A stretch of 64,000 bases of DNA, from positions 1 through 64,000 of the forward strand of contig JAJXTE010000001.1 of the NCBI GenBank assembly GCA_021784115.1, read 5' to 3'. Positions 39,301 through 51,799 of this stretch are shown here, piece by piece. Each line of letters opens with the position of its first letter. The stretch's first letter is position 1. The DNA comes from Pseudomonadota bacterium (lineage in GTDB: Bacteria > Pseudomonadota > Gammaproteobacteria > Burkholderiales > Thiobacillaceae). Made by a program: the position numbers and the translations under genes. The notes beneath the pieces were generated by a model. It was not told the DNA's origin and did not search any database. It saw only the letters and a program-made list of their open reading frames with translations.

Positions 39301-39567
39301 CTAGTCTGATGAGACGCTTTTGGCAGGCCCGGCCTTTCGACCTGGCGCGACGGGCGGCACATAGCCGGAAATCCGGCACTGAAAACCATCAACACGCTTG
39401 TTGCCGTTGAAATGGGTGACGCTGCACTGGGATATTTCTCCGCGTGCCGTTAAGTCAGCCAGTGACTTGCGTACTTGAACCAGTGCAATCCCGGTTGCCG
39501 ACGCAATCTCCAGGTCGAGTAGCTGCCCATGTTTTTTCAGGTGGCGTAGAACTTGGTCTGTCTGCAT
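39301..39567 (-). CDS. Small hypothetical protein, possibly winged-helix DNA-binding
   Basis: MQTDQVLRHLKKHGQLLDLEIASATGIALVQVRKSLADLTARGEISQCSVTHFNGNKRVDGFQCRISG. Confidence 0.6.
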   Translation of the reverse strand: MQTDQVLRHLKKHGQLLDLEIASATGIALVQVRKSLADLTARGEISQCSVTHFNGNKRVDGFQCRISGYVPPVAPGRKAGPAKSVSSD

Positions 39568-39611
39568 GTCGATTCCTTTGACGTGTGGATCAGCGCGTGA
39601 CCCATGGCGGG

Positions 39612-39727
39612 CCCCGAGCCAATACAGAAACAGGGAAAAGCAAAAAGCCACCCCAAAGGATGGCCTAAGTGCCTGCTATGTCTGGCTCCCCGACCTGGGC
39701 TCGAACCAGGGACCTGCGGATTAACAG
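39612..39727. repeat. Copy 2 of the direct repeat: 3' half of intact tRNA-Asn plus terminator
   Basis: Aligned to 38279-38392, start-to-start offset 1333 bp. Confidence 0.92.
39644..39666 (-). terminator. Terminator of tRNA-Asn
   Basis: Reverse strand AGGCCATCC-TTTG-GGGTGGCTTTTTGCTTTTCC. Confidence 0.78.
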
Positions 39728-39758
39728 TCCGTCGCTCTACCGACTGAGCTATCGGGGA
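39683..39758 (-). tRNA. tRNA-Asn (anticodon GTT)
   Basis: Reverse strand TCCCCGATAGCTCAGTCGGTAGAGCGACGGACTGTTAATCCGCAGGTCCCTGGTTCGAGCCCAGGTCGGGGAGCCA folds as a 76-nt cloverleaf with encoded CCA. Confidence 0.95.
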
Positions 39759-39854
39759 ATAGGAAGCGCGCATTCTAGAGATGGAGGGCGTTCCGGTCAA
39801 CCCTTCTACGTCACTTTGTAAGGCGCTTGGCACGTTGCAGCGAAGGCTGCACGC

Positions 39855-41132
39855 TCAGCCGGGGCTCGCCAGGTTCATCCGCTCCAGCCGCTGGCAGAGG
39901 GTGTCGATGATGCGGCGCGACAGCGGGGCGGAATGGCGCATGAGTTCTTCCATGATGTGCGGGGGCAGCGCCAGCACCGTGATCTCGGTGTCGGCCACCA
40001 CCGATGCAGTGCGTTTCTCGTTCAACAGATAGGCCATTTCGCCGAAAAGCTGGCCTTCGTTGAGGTCGCCAAGGGGGCGTCGACCGCCGTTGGTGTTCTT
40101 GAAGACCCGAGCCCGGCCGGCGTAGAGGAAGTAGGCGATGCGCGAGTCGTCGCCTTCCGCGATCAGGGTGTGGCCGGCCGGGTGTATTTCGCCGTATTTT
40201 TCCAGCAGGCGGTGAGCGTCGGCGAAGACGTAGCCTTCGAGCTTGCTGGCGCCTTCGCCGCTGCCGCCGAGGAACAGCTTTTCCAGGGCGGTGATGTCGG
40301 CCTTGCCGCAGGAATACAGCGCCTGTGCCCACAGGTACAGCAGGAGGAAGGCGAAATAGGCGCCGATCAGCACGAACACCACGCCGCCGAGCGCGCCGTA
40401 CAGGCTGAGGTAGTTCTCCAGCTTGAAGAAGGCGCCGAACAGCATCAGCAACAGCCCCAGGCTCACGGTCGCGGCCAGCGCAAACAGGGCGGCGTCGCGC
40501 GCACGCGGATGCCGGCGCGGCAGACGCCAGTAGGCAGCGAACAGCAGCGCCCACACCATGGCAAAGCCGAACAGCGTGTTGAGTGTTTTCAGTACCTGTG
40601 CGTTGCCCGTGCCGATGAAGTCGTTCTGCGCCAGAAAGCTCAGCGTCACCTGCGCCAGCGAGGCCACGCCCATCAGCAGGAACAGCACCGGGAGAATAAT
40701 GAGAGGCAGCACCCACGACACCACCAGGTTGCGTTTGGTCTGGTCGGGGAAAATGATGTGGAAGGCGCCCTGCATCGTATTTACCAGCCCGCGCGATGAA
40801 AGCAGCAGGGTGAGCAGGCCGACGCCGCCGGCCGACAGTTGCGCCTGACGCGGAATGAAGCCGAGCGCGGTGAGACTTTCCAGCTGCAGCTGGTTGTAGA
40901 GCGCGGCCATCAGGATGGTTGCCGGCACCGAGTTTTCGGCAATGTGGCCGAGCAGTTGCATGGCGTAGCTCAGCAGCAGCAGCAGCGGGGTGGCGGAAAG
41001 CAGGAAGTAGAACGAGGTCGCCGCGGCGTGGTTCTGCAGCCCATTCTGCTTGAACAGGCGCAGGGTGGTGTAGCCGAGCTGCAGCAGCCAGGAAAGGGTG
41101 CCGCGGACGCGGGGCAGAGCGGGGGGGCGCAT
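39855..41132 (-). CDS. YihY/BrkB-family membrane protein fused to a C-terminal cyclic-nucleotide-binding domain
   Basis: N-terminal YihY-like multi-TM (NGLQNHAAATSFYFLLSATPLLLL); C-terminal HPAGHTLIAEGDDSRIAYFLYAGRARVFKNTNGGRRPLGDLNEGQLFGEMAYLLNEKRTASVVADTE. Confidence 0.9.
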   Translation of the reverse strand: MRPPALPRVRGTLSWLLQLGYTTLRLFKQNGLQNHAAATSFYFLLSATPLLLLLSYAMQLLGHIAENSVPATILMAALYNQLQLESLTALGFIPRQAQLSAGGVGLLTLLLSSRGLVNTMQGAFHIIFPDQTKRNLVVSWVLPLIILPVLFLLMGVASLAQVTLSFLAQNDFIGTGNAQVLKTLNTLFGFAMVWALLFAAYWRLPRRHPRARDAALFALAATVSLGLLLMLFGAFFKLENYLSLYGALGGVVFVLIGAYFAFLLLYLWAQALYSCGKADITALEKLFLGGSGEGASKLEGYVFADAHRLLEKYGEIHPAGHTLIAEGDDSRIAYFLYAGRARVFKNTNGGRRPLGDLNEGQLFGEMAYLLNEKRTASVVADTEITVLALPPHIMEELMRHSAPLSRRIIDTLCQRLERMNLASPG

Positions 41133-41171
41133 GACGCTAGGCTACCTGCACTGGATGCAGGAGGCCAGCAG

Positions 41172-42365
41172 TCAGGCCAGCGCCTGGGCGATGCGCTTCA
41201 GCGCCTTTTCCAGGTTGGTCTGCGAGGTGGCGAACGACAGGCGGATGTAGCCTTCGGCGCCGAAGGCCGAGCCGGGGACGACGGCGACGTCGGCAGACTC
41301 CAGCAGGTATTCGCAGAAGGCGATGTCGGTCGGTTCTTCGATGACGTCGCGCGCCAGCAGGTTCAGGATCGCGGGGCGCACGTAGGGAAAGGCATAGAAT
41401 GCGCCGCCGCTGTCGACACAGCTGAAGCCGGGGATGGCGTTGAGCCCGTCGACGACGAAACGATGGCGCGCCTTGAAGGCGTCGAGCATCGGCGTGATGC
41501 AGCCCTGGTCGCCGTTCAGTGCGGCTTCGGCGGCCACCTGGGAGATCGAGGTGGGGTTGGAGGTGGACTGCGACTGCACGTTGGTCATCGCGCGCAGGAT
41601 GGCTTCCGGCCCCGCCGCGTAGCCGATGCGCCAGCCAGTCATCGAATAGGCTTTCGACACGCCGTTCAGCACCAGGGTGCGGTCGTAGAGGTCGGGGCAG
41701 ACGTTGAGGAGGTTGACGAAGGGCACATCGTCCAGCCGGATGTGCTCGTACATGTCGTCGGAGGCGATCAGCACGTGCGGATGCTTGCGCAGTACTTCGC
41801 CGAGCGCGGCGAGTTCGTTGCCGCTGTAAACCGCGCCGGTGGGGTTGGACGGGCTGTTGATCACGACCAGCCGGGTCTTGGGGGTGATCGCCGCCTCCAG
41901 CTGCGCCGGGGTGATCTTGAAGCCCTGGTCGATGCCGGCCTCGACGATCACCGGCTTGCCGTCGGCGAGAATGACGATGTCGGGATACGAGACCCAGTAG
42001 GGCGCCGGGATGATGACCTCGTCGCCGGGATTGATCACCGCCTGCACCAGGTTGAAGAAGCTCTGCTTGCCGCCGCACGACACCAGGATCTGCTTGGGTG
42101 AGTAATCGAAGCCGTTGTCGCGCTTGAACTTGGCGATGATCGCCGCCTTCAGGCTGGGGGTGCCGTCGACTGCCGTGTATTTGGTGAAGCCGCTGTTGAT
42201 CGCCCCGATCGCCGCGTCCTTGATGTGCTGCGGCGTGTCGAAGTCGGGCTCGCCGGCGCCGAGGCCGATGATGTCGCGGCCGCTCGCCTTGAGCGCGGCG
42301 GCGCGGGCGGTGACGGCGAGGGTGGGCGAGGGCTTGATGGCCTGTACGCGGCGGGAGAGTTCCAC
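41172..42365 (-). CDS. Pyridoxal phosphate-dependent aminotransferase (aspartate aminotransferase family)
   Basis: [35 protein letters not shown]-lysine region [20 protein letters not shown]. Confidence 0.94.
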   Translation of the reverse strand: MELSRRVQAIKPSPTLAVTARAAALKASGRDIIGLGAGEPDFDTPQHIKDAAIGAINSGFTKYTAVDGTPSLKAAIIAKFKRDNGFDYSPKQILVSCGGKQSFFNLVQAVINPGDEVIIPAPYWVSYPDIVILADGKPVIVEAGIDQGFKITPAQLEAAITPKTRLVVINSPSNPTGAVYSGNELAALGEVLRKHPHVLIASDDMYEHIRLDDVPFVNLLNVCPDLYDRTLVLNGVSKAYSMTGWRIGYAAGPEAILRAMTNVQSQSTSNPTSISQVAAEAALNGDQGCITPMLDAFKARHRFVVDGLNAIPGFSCVDSGGAFYAFPYVRPAILNLLARDVIEEPTDIAFCEYLLESADVAVVPGSAFGAEGYIRLSFATSQTNLEKALKRIAQALA

Positions 42366-42437
42366 AGTGGTTCCTTCAGGGCATCCGCCGGAGCGGAAGT
42401 GCTACTATCGTCAAGTTTGAACCGCGCGATTTTACCT

Positions 42438-44457
<2,020 letters not shown>

Positions 44458-44465
<8 letters not shown>

Positions 44466-44952
44466 GGTCTTATTCGTTTGCATGGGAAATATCTGTCGCT
44501 CGCCGATGGCGGAAGGCATGTTCCGCAAGGCCATCCGGGAGGCCGGGCTGGAGCGGGACGTGGAAGCCGATTCGGCCGGCACGCATGCCTACCATGTCGG
44601 TTCGGCACCCGATCAGCGCGCGCAGCAGGCGGTGCGCCGGCGCGGGGCGGAGATCGCGCATCTGCGCGGGCGCAAGGTGGCGGACGAGGACTTCGAGCGC
44701 TTCGACTACATCCTGGTGATGGACGGCGACAACTACAGCAAGCTGATCCAGCGCGCGCCGGTGCACCACCATGGCAAGATCCGCCGGCTATTGTCGTTCA
44801 GCCGCAAGTATCCCAACCTCGACGTGGTCGACCCGTATTACGGCGGGCCCCAGGGCTTTGAAGAGAACCTCGACATGATCGAGAACGCGGTGCAGGGCCT
44901 GATCCGGGAGATCACCGGCGAGTCGCAGGTGAATATGCGGTCCGGAAACTGA
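44458..44952 (+). CDS. Low-molecular-weight protein-tyrosine phosphatase
   Basis: [20 protein letters not shown]-loop; DVVDPYYGG. Confidence 0.93.
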
Positions 44953-44972
44953 CCACGACCCGCGACACGAAA

Positions 44973-44998
44973 AAGGGCCGCTGAACGCGGCCCTTCTT
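44973..44998. terminator. Rho-independent terminator between convergent genes
   Basis: AAGGGCCGC-TGAAC-GCGGCCCTTCTT. Confidence 0.85.
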
Positions 44999-45013
44999 AT
45001 TGCAGTACGGCGT

Positions 45014-47599
45014 TTACTTTGCCTGCGTTTCCACCTGCACCAGGGGTTCCTGGGGCACGTTCACCTGCGGGCGCGCACGTCGGCGGGTGGGGTGGAGGGC
45101 AGCAGCCGGTGCGGGCGTTTCGGCGATGCCCGTGGCGGGCGTCGTCGTCTCCACCTGCATCAGGCTGACCGGCTCGGCGTCGGGCCGGGCAGCGGGACGC
45201 CGGCGGCGGCGGGGCCGTGACGGCTCGCCGCTTTCAGCCGCGGCGGCCGCAGCGGCCGCCTGGGTTTCCACCTGCAGCAGGTCGGCCTTGCTGGCCGCCA
45301 GGTCTGCCAGGATGGTTGCGGGCGACGCAGTCACCCCGCCCGGCAGCGGTGCGCCGGGCGCGGCGGCCGTTTCCAGCTGCAGGGCCTGCTGCGCAGGAGG
45401 CGCCACCGGTGCGGGCGCGACCCTGGGCTTGCGCGCGATTTCGATGATCGCGCGGTAGCCGGCGGTCTCGATGACGGCGTGCGGCGTGGCAACGCCACCG
45501 GCCGCTGCCGTTTCCGGACGGGCTTCGCGCGGGCGTCGATTGCCGCGTCCGCGACGGCTGCGCGGCTCGCGCTTTTCTTCGCCTGCGGCTTCGCGCGGGG
45601 CTTCGGTGGCTTCCGTCACGCGGGGTGCGGCTTCAGCCTCGGGACGCGGCTTCGGCTGACGCGGCGGGCGCGGCTGTTTGGGCTGTTCGGCTGCGCGGGC
45701 CTCGCGACCCTCGCGCGCTTCGGCCTGGCGCGGCTCCTGCTGGCGTGCTTCGCCGGTGCGGGGCTCGCCCCGTCCTTCGCCGCGGCCGCGACGCTGGCCG
45801 GGCTTGCGCTCGCGCTCGCCGCGGCGCTCGCTCGGCCGTTCGCTGCGTGCAATGGCGGCAACCGGTTCGGCTGCGGGCAGGGCTTCGGCCGCAGGGGCTT
45901 CTTCGCCGCGCTTCTTGAACCAGCCGAAGATGCGCTCGAACAGTCCCCCCTGAGCCTGCGGCTCGGCCTGTACCACCGGCCGTGCCGCAGGACGTGCGGC
46001 CGGGACGGGCTGCGGCGGCGCGATCGACTTGACCGCAGCTTCCTGGCGCGCCGGCGCGGCCGCCGCCGCGGTCTGGTAGACGGATTCGGTTTCCGGCACG
46101 ACTGCCATCCTGTAGCTGGGCTCGGCCGCGCCGGTCAGGTTCAGTTCGTCGTGGCGGAGGCGGGTGATGGTGTAGTGCGGGGTCTCCATGTGGATGTTGG
46201 GGATCAACACCACATTGACCTTGAGGCGCGATTCGATGGTGTGGATATCGACGCGCTTCTCGTTGAGCAGGAAGGTGGCGACGTCGACCGGCAACTGCAC
46301 GTGCACGGCACCCGTGTTTTCCTTCATCGCTTCTTCCTGCAGGATGCGCAGGATGTGCAGGGCCGACGATTCGGTGCCGCGGATGTGGCCGGTGCCGTGG
46401 CAGCGCGGGCAGGGCGTGTAGCTGGTCTCGCCGAGCGAGGGCTGCAGCCGCTGGCGCGACATTTCCAGCAGGCCGAAGCGCGAGATCTTGCCGGTCTGCA
46501 CGCGGGCGCGGTCGTGATGCAGGGCATCGCGCAGGCGGTTCTCGACCTCGCGCTGATGCTTGGGGTTCTCCATGTCGATGAAGTCGATCACGATCAGGCC
46601 GCCCAGATCGCGCAGTCGCATCTGGCGCGCGACTTCGTCGGCCGCTTCGAGGTTGGTGTTGTAGGCGGTCTGCTCGACGTCGCTGCCCTTGGTGGCGCGC
46701 GCCGAGTTGACGTCGACCGACACCAGCGCCTCGGTGTGGTCGATGACGATGGCGCCGCCGGACGGCAGGTTGACCTGGCGCGAGAACGCCGACTCGATCT
46801 GGTGCTCGATCTGGAAGCGCGAGAACAGCGGCACGTCGTCACGGTAGAGCTTGACCTTGTTGACGTTGGCCGGCATCACGTGCGCCATGAACTGCTGCGC
46901 CTGCTCGTAGATGTCTTCGGTGTCGATCAGGAGTTCGCCGATGTCCGCCGAGAAGTAGTCGCGGATGGCGCGGATCACCAGGCTGCCTTCCTGGTAGATC
47001 AGGAACGCGCCTTTTTGCGAGGTGGAGGCGCCATCGATCGCCTTCCACAGGCTCAGCAGGTAGTTCAGGTCCCACTGGAATTCTTCGGCGCTGCGGCCGA
47101 TGCCGGCGGTGCGCGCGATCAGGCTCATGCCTTCGGGGATGTCGAGCTGCGCCAGGGTGTCGCGCAGTTCGTTGCGCTCCTCGCCCTCGATGCGGCGCGA
47201 GACGCCGCCGCCGCGCGGGTTGGTCGGCATCAGCACGACGTAGCGGCCGGCCAGCGAGACGTAGGTGGTGAGTGCGGCGCCCTTGTTGCCGCGCTCGTCC
47301 TTTTCCACCTGGACCAGCAGTTCCTGGCCTTCCTTCAGGTTTTCGGGGACGCGGCCGCCGTTGGGCAGGCAGGCACGGGAAATTTCCTTGAACGGCAGAA
47401 AGCCGTGGCGCTCGCAGCCGTAATCGACGAATGCGGCTTCCAGGCTGGGCTCGACGCGGGTGATGACGCCCTTGTAGATGTTGCCCTTGCGTTGTTCCTT
47501 GCTGGCGGACTCGATGTCAAGGTCGACGAGCTTCTGTCCGTCGACGATGGCAACCCGGAGTTCTTCCGCCTGGGTTGCGTTGAAAAGCATGCGCTTCAT
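45014..47599 (-). CDS. rne: Ribonuclease E
   Basis: [32 protein letters not shown]1-like start; Zn-link CPRCHGTG; Arg/Pro/Glu-rich C-terminal scaffold. Confidence 0.95.
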   Translation of the reverse strand: MKRMLFNATQAEELRVAIVDGQKLVDLDIESASKEQRKGNIYKGVITRVEPSLEAAFVDYGCERHGFLPFKEISRACLPNGGRVPENLKEGQELLVQVEKDERGNKGAALTTYVSLAGRYVVLMPTNPRGGGVSRRIEGEERNELRDTLAQLDIPEGMSLIARTAGIGRSAEEFQWDLNYLLSLWKAIDGASTSQKGAFLIYQEGSLVIRAIRDYFSADIGELLIDTEDIYEQAQQFMAHVMPANVNKVKLYRDDVPLFSRFQIEHQIESAFSRQVNLPSGGAIVIDHTEALVSVDVNSARATKGSDVEQTAYNTNLEAADEVARQMRLRDLGGLIVIDFIDMENPKHQREVENRLRDALHHDRARVQTGKISRFGLLEMSRQRLQPSLGETSYTPCPRCHGTGHIRGTESSALHILRILQEEAMKENTGAVHVQLPVDVATFLLNEKRVDIHTIESRLKVNVVLIPNIHMETPHYTITRLRHDELNLTGAAEPSYRMAVVPETESVYQTAAAAAPARQEAAVKSIAPPQPVPAARPAARPVVQAEPQAQGGLFERIFGWFKKRGEEAPAAEALPAAEPVAAIARSERPSERRGERERKPGQRRGRGEGRGEPRTGEARQQEPRQAEAREGREARAAEQPKQPRPPRQPKPRPEAEAAPRVTEATEAPREAAGEEKREPRSRRGRGNRRPREARPETAAAGGVATPHAVIETAGYRAIIEIARKPRVAPAPVAPPAQQALQLETAAAPGAPLPGGVTASPATILADLAASKADLLQVETQAAAAAAAAESGEPSRPRRRRRPAARPDAEPVSLMQVETTTPATGIAETPAPAAALHPTRRRARPQVNVPQEPLVQVETQAK

Positions 47600-47996
47600 T
47601 GTTTACTCCCGCGCGCGTGCATACGGGACAGGCCAGACTGCCGCCTTGTGTCAGCGGCTCATGCGATCACGGGTTGGGTTGGTGAATTGGCATGGAGTAA
47701 AAATGTCCTGTTCCTGGAGAGTGTCGCCGGCTAGGCCGGGGCGGTCTTTCCGATTCCCGCTGGCAGGGAGCCGAGCGTGAATGCTGATTTCGTATGCTTC
47801 TTGTCGCGTCATTGATAACATCGCTGCTTTGCCGATTGCGCGGGGCGGGTGGCTTCGACTGTCCGCGCCAACTTGAATGTGGGCTGGGCGGCAGGAATCC
47901 AGACGGGCCGGGCTGGCGGCGGCCGGTGAGCGTTTTAACCGGCAGGGTATCCAAATAGATCAGGCAAAAAACCAGCCTGAACCGGCGGTAGTGTAT

Positions 47997-48962
47997 ATGA
48001 AAATGAAGGACTTAGAGAAAGATTCGGTCAGGCGGGTGAAGATCGACGACAGCGCCGACAGTCAGCGCCTGGACAACTTTCTGATGGCGCGTCTGAAGGG
48101 CGTGCCGAAAAGCCGCATCTACAAGCTGGTGCGGGGCGGCGAGGTGCGCATCAACGGTGGCCGCGTCGACGTCAGCTATCGCCTGAAACTGGGTGACGAG
48201 GTCCGCATTCCGCCGGTGCGCGTGGCCGTGCCCGTGATCACCCCCGCCACCCACCTGCCGCAGGGCGGCATCCGCCTGCTGCCGAGCATCCTGTATCGCG
48301 ACGACGCCCTGATCGCGCTGAACAAGCCGGCCGGCATGGCAGTACACGGCGGCAGTGGCATTTCGCGCGGGGTGATCGAGCAGATGCGGCTGGAACTGCC
48401 GGAATGCCGCTACATGGAACTGGTGCACCGGCTCGACCGCGAGACCTCGGGCGTCCTGCTGATCGCGCTGAAGCGGCGCGCGCTGGTCGGGCTGCACGCG
48501 GCGATGCGCGACGGCAGGATCGAGAAGCGCTACCTCACGCTGGTGGCCGGGCGCTGGCCGAATCCCGTCCAGCATGTGAAACTGCCGCTGCACAAGCGCG
48601 TCACCGACGAGGGCGAGAAGCGCGTCACGGTGCGCGATGAAGGCCAGACTGCGCACACCATCTTCCGCCGCCTGCAGGTGTTCTCTGACTTCACCCTGCT
48701 GGAAGCGGAACTGAAAACCGGGCGCACCCATCAGATACGGGTGCATACCTCGCATCTGGGTTTCCCGATCGCGGGGGACGACAAATACGGGGATTTCGAA
48801 CTCAACAAGCGGCTGGTCAAACGGGGACTGAAGCGCATGTTCCTGCACGCCGCCAAGCTGGTGTTCGAGCATCCCATTTCGGGCGAGCGCATGCTGATCG
48901 AGGCGCCCCTGCCCGATGATTTGACCACGTTTCTGGATACGTTGAATGCCCAGGCAATTTGA
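47997..48962 (+). CDS. rluC: 23S rRNA pseudouridine synthase (RluC-like)
   Basis: S4-like N-terminus, catalytic HRLDRETSGVLLIALKRRALVGLH; divergent from rne; ATG 47997 or 48003. Confidence 0.92.
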   Translation: MKMKDLEKDSVRRVKIDDSADSQRLDNFLMARLKGVPKSRIYKLVRGGEVRINGGRVDVSYRLKLGDEVRIPPVRVAVPVITPATHLPQGGIRLLPSILYRDDALIALNKPAGMAVHGGSGISRGVIEQMRLELPECRYMELVHRLDRETSGVLLIALKRRALVGLHAAMRDGRIEKRYLTLVAGRWPNPVQHVKLPLHKRVTDEGEKRVTVRDEGQTAHTIFRRLQVFSDFTLLEAELKTGRTHQIRVHTSHLGFPIAGDDKYGDFELNKRLVKRGLKRMFLHAAKLVFEHPISGERMLIEAPLPDDLTTFLDTLNAQAI

Positions 48963-49602
48963 CTTACTGATTTTCGACTGGGACGGCACCCTGATGGATT
49001 CCGCGGGCGTGATCGTCGACTCCATCCAGCGTGCCTGCGAGGATATTGGCCTCGCCGCGCCGAGCGAGCGCGCATCGCGCCAGATCATCGGCCTCGGCCT
49101 GGTCCAGGCGCTGCAGGCCCTGCTGCCCGATCTGCCGGCCGACGACTATCCGCGCCTGGTGGACCGCTACCGCCATCATTATCTCGGCCGCGACGCCGAC
49201 CTGCCGCTGTTCGAAGGGGTGGCCGGCGGCATCCGCGACCTGCACGAGCAGGGCTTCCAGTTGGCCGTGGCCACCGGCAAAAGCCGCATCGGCCTCGAGC
49301 GTGCCCTCGAAGCCAGCGGTCTCGGGCCGTGGTTCACCGCCACCCGTTGCGCCGACCAGACGCACTCCAAGCCGCACCCGGCGATGGTGCTGGAACTGAT
49401 AGCCGAACTCGATGCCGACCCCGCCCGCACCCTGGTGATCGGCGACACCAGCCACGATCTTCTGATGGCGTCGAGCGCCGGCGTCGCCAGCCTGGGGGTG
49501 ACCTACGGCGCGCACGAGGCGGGCGACCTGCATCCGCACGCGCCGCTTGCCCTGATGGACAGTTTTGTCGAGGTGTATGCATGGCTCGTAGCGAACGCCT
49601 GA
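48946..49602 (+). CDS. HAD family hydrolase (phosphoglycolate phosphatase-like)
   Basis: LIFDWDGTLMDS; VIGDTSHDLLMASSAG. Confidence 0.92.
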   Translation: MPRQFDLLIFDWDGTLMDSAGVIVDSIQRACEDIGLAAPSERASRQIIGLGLVQALQALLPDLPADDYPRLVDRYRHHYLGRDADLPLFEGVAGGIRDLHEQGFQLAVATGKSRIGLERALEASGLGPWFTATRCADQTHSKPHPAMVLELIAELDADPARTLVIGDTSHDLLMASSAGVASLGVTYGAHEAGDLHPHAPLALMDSFVEVYAWLVANA

Positions 49603-49931
49603 TCTGCGCCGCCAGCGACCTCGCCGAACTCGGCCGCGGCATGCGTTTCGAGCTGACCCGTTTCGGCCAGCCACAGCAGGCCTTCGTTGTGCGTTATGAC
49701 GGCCAGCCGCGCGCTTTTCTCAACCAGTGCGGCCACGTGCCGGTGGAACTCGACTGGCAGGAGGGCGAATTCTTCGACGACTCGCGGCTATACTTGATCT
49801 GCTCCACGCACGGCGCGCTCTACCACCCGGCAAGCGGACATTGCGTCGGTGGCCGCTGCGCCGGACGCGGCCTGATCCCGGTCCCGGTCGTTGAACGCGA
49901 CGGCCATGTTTATCTGATGGAAGAACAATGA
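49581..49931 (+). CDS. Rieske 2Fe-2S domain protein
   Basis: NQCGHVPVEL and LICSTHGALYHPASGHCVGGRCAG (CxH...CxxH). Confidence 0.9.
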   Translation: MARSERLICAASDLAELGRGMRFELTRFGQPQQAFVVRYDGQPRAFLNQCGHVPVELDWQEGEFFDDSRLYLICSTHGALYHPASGHCVGGRCAGRGLIPVPVVERDGHVYLMEEQ

Positions 49932-50878
49932 GCGAGCAAGAAAAACCTGCCCCGGCAAACTGGGAACGTGACGTGCTGGAAAAACTGGCGCTGTCGGCAA
50001 TTCAGGAGCAGCGCCGCAGCCGCCATTGGAGCATCCTGTTCAAGACGCTGGGGTTCCTCTATCTCTTCATCGTGCTGTTTCTCGCGGCCGGCTGGTTCGG
50101 GTCGGACGGCGTGTCCATCAAGGAACACACTGCGCTGGTCGACCTGCAGGGCGAGATCGCATCCGACAAGGCCAGTGCCGATACCGTGATCGCCAGCCTG
50201 CAGAGCGCGTTCGACGACAAGAAGACCAAAGGCGTGATCCTGCGCATCAACAGCCCCGGCGGCAGCCCGGTTCAGGCCGGCCAGATCCATGACGAGATCA
50301 AGCGCCTGCGTGCCCTGCATCCGGATATCCCGCTGTATGTCGTGGTGGACGACATCTGCGCCTCGGGCGGCTATTACGTCGCTGTCGCGGCCGACAAGAT
50401 CTTCGTCGACAAGGCCAGCATCGTCGGCTCCATCGGCGTGCTGATGGACGGCTTCGGCTTTACCCAGACCATGCAGAAACTCGGCGTCGAACGCCGCCTG
50501 CTCACCGCGGGCGTCAACAAGGGCTTCCTCGATCCCTTCTCGCCGGTCGATCCGAAGCAGGAAGCCTATGCCAAGCAGATGCTCGAAGAAATCCACGGCC
50601 AGTTCATCGACGTGGTTCGCGAAGGCCGCGGCAAGCGCCTGAAGGAGACCCCCGAGATGTTCAGCGGCCTGGTATGGAGCGGCGAGAAGAGCATCCAGTT
50701 GGGCCTCGCCGACGGCTACGGCACCGTTGAATCGGTCGCGCGCGACGTCATCAAGGCCAAGGACGTCGTCGACTTCACCCAGCACGAGGGCCTCGCCGAG
50801 CGGCTGGCCGGGCGCCTGGGGGCGTCGATGGCAACGGCGCTGGCGCCGTTCGAAAAGGCGGGCGTCACCCTGCGTTGA
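49928..50878 (+). CDS. S49 family signal peptide peptidase (SppA-like)
   Basis: VILRINSPGGSPVQAGQIHDEIKRL; DDICASGGYYVAVAADKIFVDKASIVGSIGV. Confidence 0.93.
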   Translation: MSEQEKPAPANWERDVLEKLALSAIQEQRRSRHWSILFKTLGFLYLFIVLFLAAGWFGSDGVSIKEHTALVDLQGEIASDKASADTVIASLQSAFDDKKTKGVILRINSPGGSPVQAGQIHDEIKRLRALHPDIPLYVVVDDICASGGYYVAVAADKIFVDKASIVGSIGVLMDGFGFTQTMQKLGVERRLLTAGVNKGFLDPFSPVDPKQEAYAKQMLEEIHGQFIDVVREGRGKRLKETPEMFSGLVWSGEKSIQLGLADGYGTVESVARDVIKAKDVVDFTQHEGLAERLAGRLGASMATALAPFEKAGVTLR

Positions 50879-51087
50879 GCGATTACCAGCCGATCGCCTG
50901 CGTCCAGCACGAGCGCCTGGAATTTGCCGCGCTCACAAAGCAGTGGCTGGAGGTGACGATAGGCGGCGGCATGGCGCAACGCCTGCTGCCGCTTGACGTG
51001 TATACCCGCGATGGCGCCGAATGGCTGAAGGCGCAAACCGAAGCAGGCGAGCTTGTGACGGCCAGGCTCGACGCGCTGAAATTCTGA
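50875..51087 (+). CDS. Rof/YaeO-like Rho-binding antiterminator (tentative)
   Basis: 70 aa, YQPIACVQHERLEFAALTKQWLEVTI...DVYTRDGAEWLKAQTEAGELVTARLDALKF resembles the Rof pattern; TTG start overlapping the upstream stop. Confidence 0.6.
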   Translation: MSDYQPIACVQHERLEFAALTKQWLEVTIGGGMAQRLLPLDVYTRDGAEWLKAQTEAGELVTARLDALKF

Positions 51088-51091
51088 GCGC

Positions 51092-51793
51092 CTAACTCCC
51101 AATACCGAACACCACGAGTCGATCCCTGACCGCCTCGGCTTGCCCACGCCAGCTGCCGGCGCGGCGGGTCTGGATCAATTGGCTGGGCAGGCTGAGGTCG
51201 GCACCGACGCTGACGAGGGTGTCGGGCGACAGCGCGGTGGCCAGCGCGTCGAGCAGGGCGACGCTGCGGTACGGCGTTTCGATGAACAGCTGGGTGGCGC
51301 GGTCGCGGCGCGCGGTGTTTTCGAGTTCGCGGATGGCCTGGCTGCGCTCCGGCTCCTTCGCAGGGAGGTAGCCGTGGAACGCGAAGCGCTGCCCGCCGAG
51401 GCCCGAGGCCATCAGCGCCAGCAGAATCGACGACGGGCCGATCAGCGGCACCACCCGGATCGTCTCGCGATGTGCGGCCAGGACCAGCGCCGCGCCGGGA
51501 TCGGCCACAGCCGGGCAGCCCGCTTCCGACAACAGGCCGACGTCGTGGCCGGCCTTGAGCGGCGCCAGCAAGGTGGCGATTGCGGTGGCCGGCGTGTGTT
51601 CGTTGAGCTCCTCGATGTGCAGCGCCTGGATCGGCTGCGGATGGCCCATCGCCTTCAGGTGCGCGCGCGCCGTTTTGGCGCGTTCGACGACGAAGTGATC
51701 GAGTCGCCGCGCAACCGCGAGCGTGTCGGGCGGCAGGCAGGTTTCCGGGCTGACCGGCCCCAGTGGCACCGGGATCAGGTAGAGGGTGGCCAC
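51092..51793 (-). CDS. SAM-dependent methyltransferase, tetrapyrrole-methylase/RsmI-like fold
   Basis: LYLIPVPLGPVSPETCLPPDTL; DVGLLSEAGCPAVADPGAALVLAAH. Confidence 0.88.
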   Translation of the reverse strand: MATLYLIPVPLGPVSPETCLPPDTLAVARRLDHFVVERAKTARAHLKAMGHPQPIQALHIEELNEHTPATAIATLLAPLKAGHDVGLLSEAGCPAVADPGAALVLAAHRETIRVVPLIGPSSILLALMASGLGGQRFAFHGYLPAKEPERSQAIRELENTARRDRATQLFIETPYRSVALLDALATALSPDTLVSVGADLSLPSQLIQTRRAGSWRGQAEAVRDRLVVFGIGS

Positions 51794-51799
51794 ACTAAG

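Noticed and set aside
37968-39651. Two ORFs sharing the N-terminus MAFCFSLFLYWLG (37968..38318 and 39301..39651)
   Set aside because: Shared N-terminus is simply translation of the duplicated tRNA-flank repeat; the real downstream start in the second is probably 39567.
42366-42437. Possible LexA control of uvrB
   Set aside because: No CTG-N10-CAG seen in the aminotransferase/uvrB spacer.
47600-47996. Long rne/rluC divergent spacer as a novel element
   Set aside because: A long rne 5' leader is expected from known RNase E autoregulation in enterobacteria; no distinctive structure could be established by eye.
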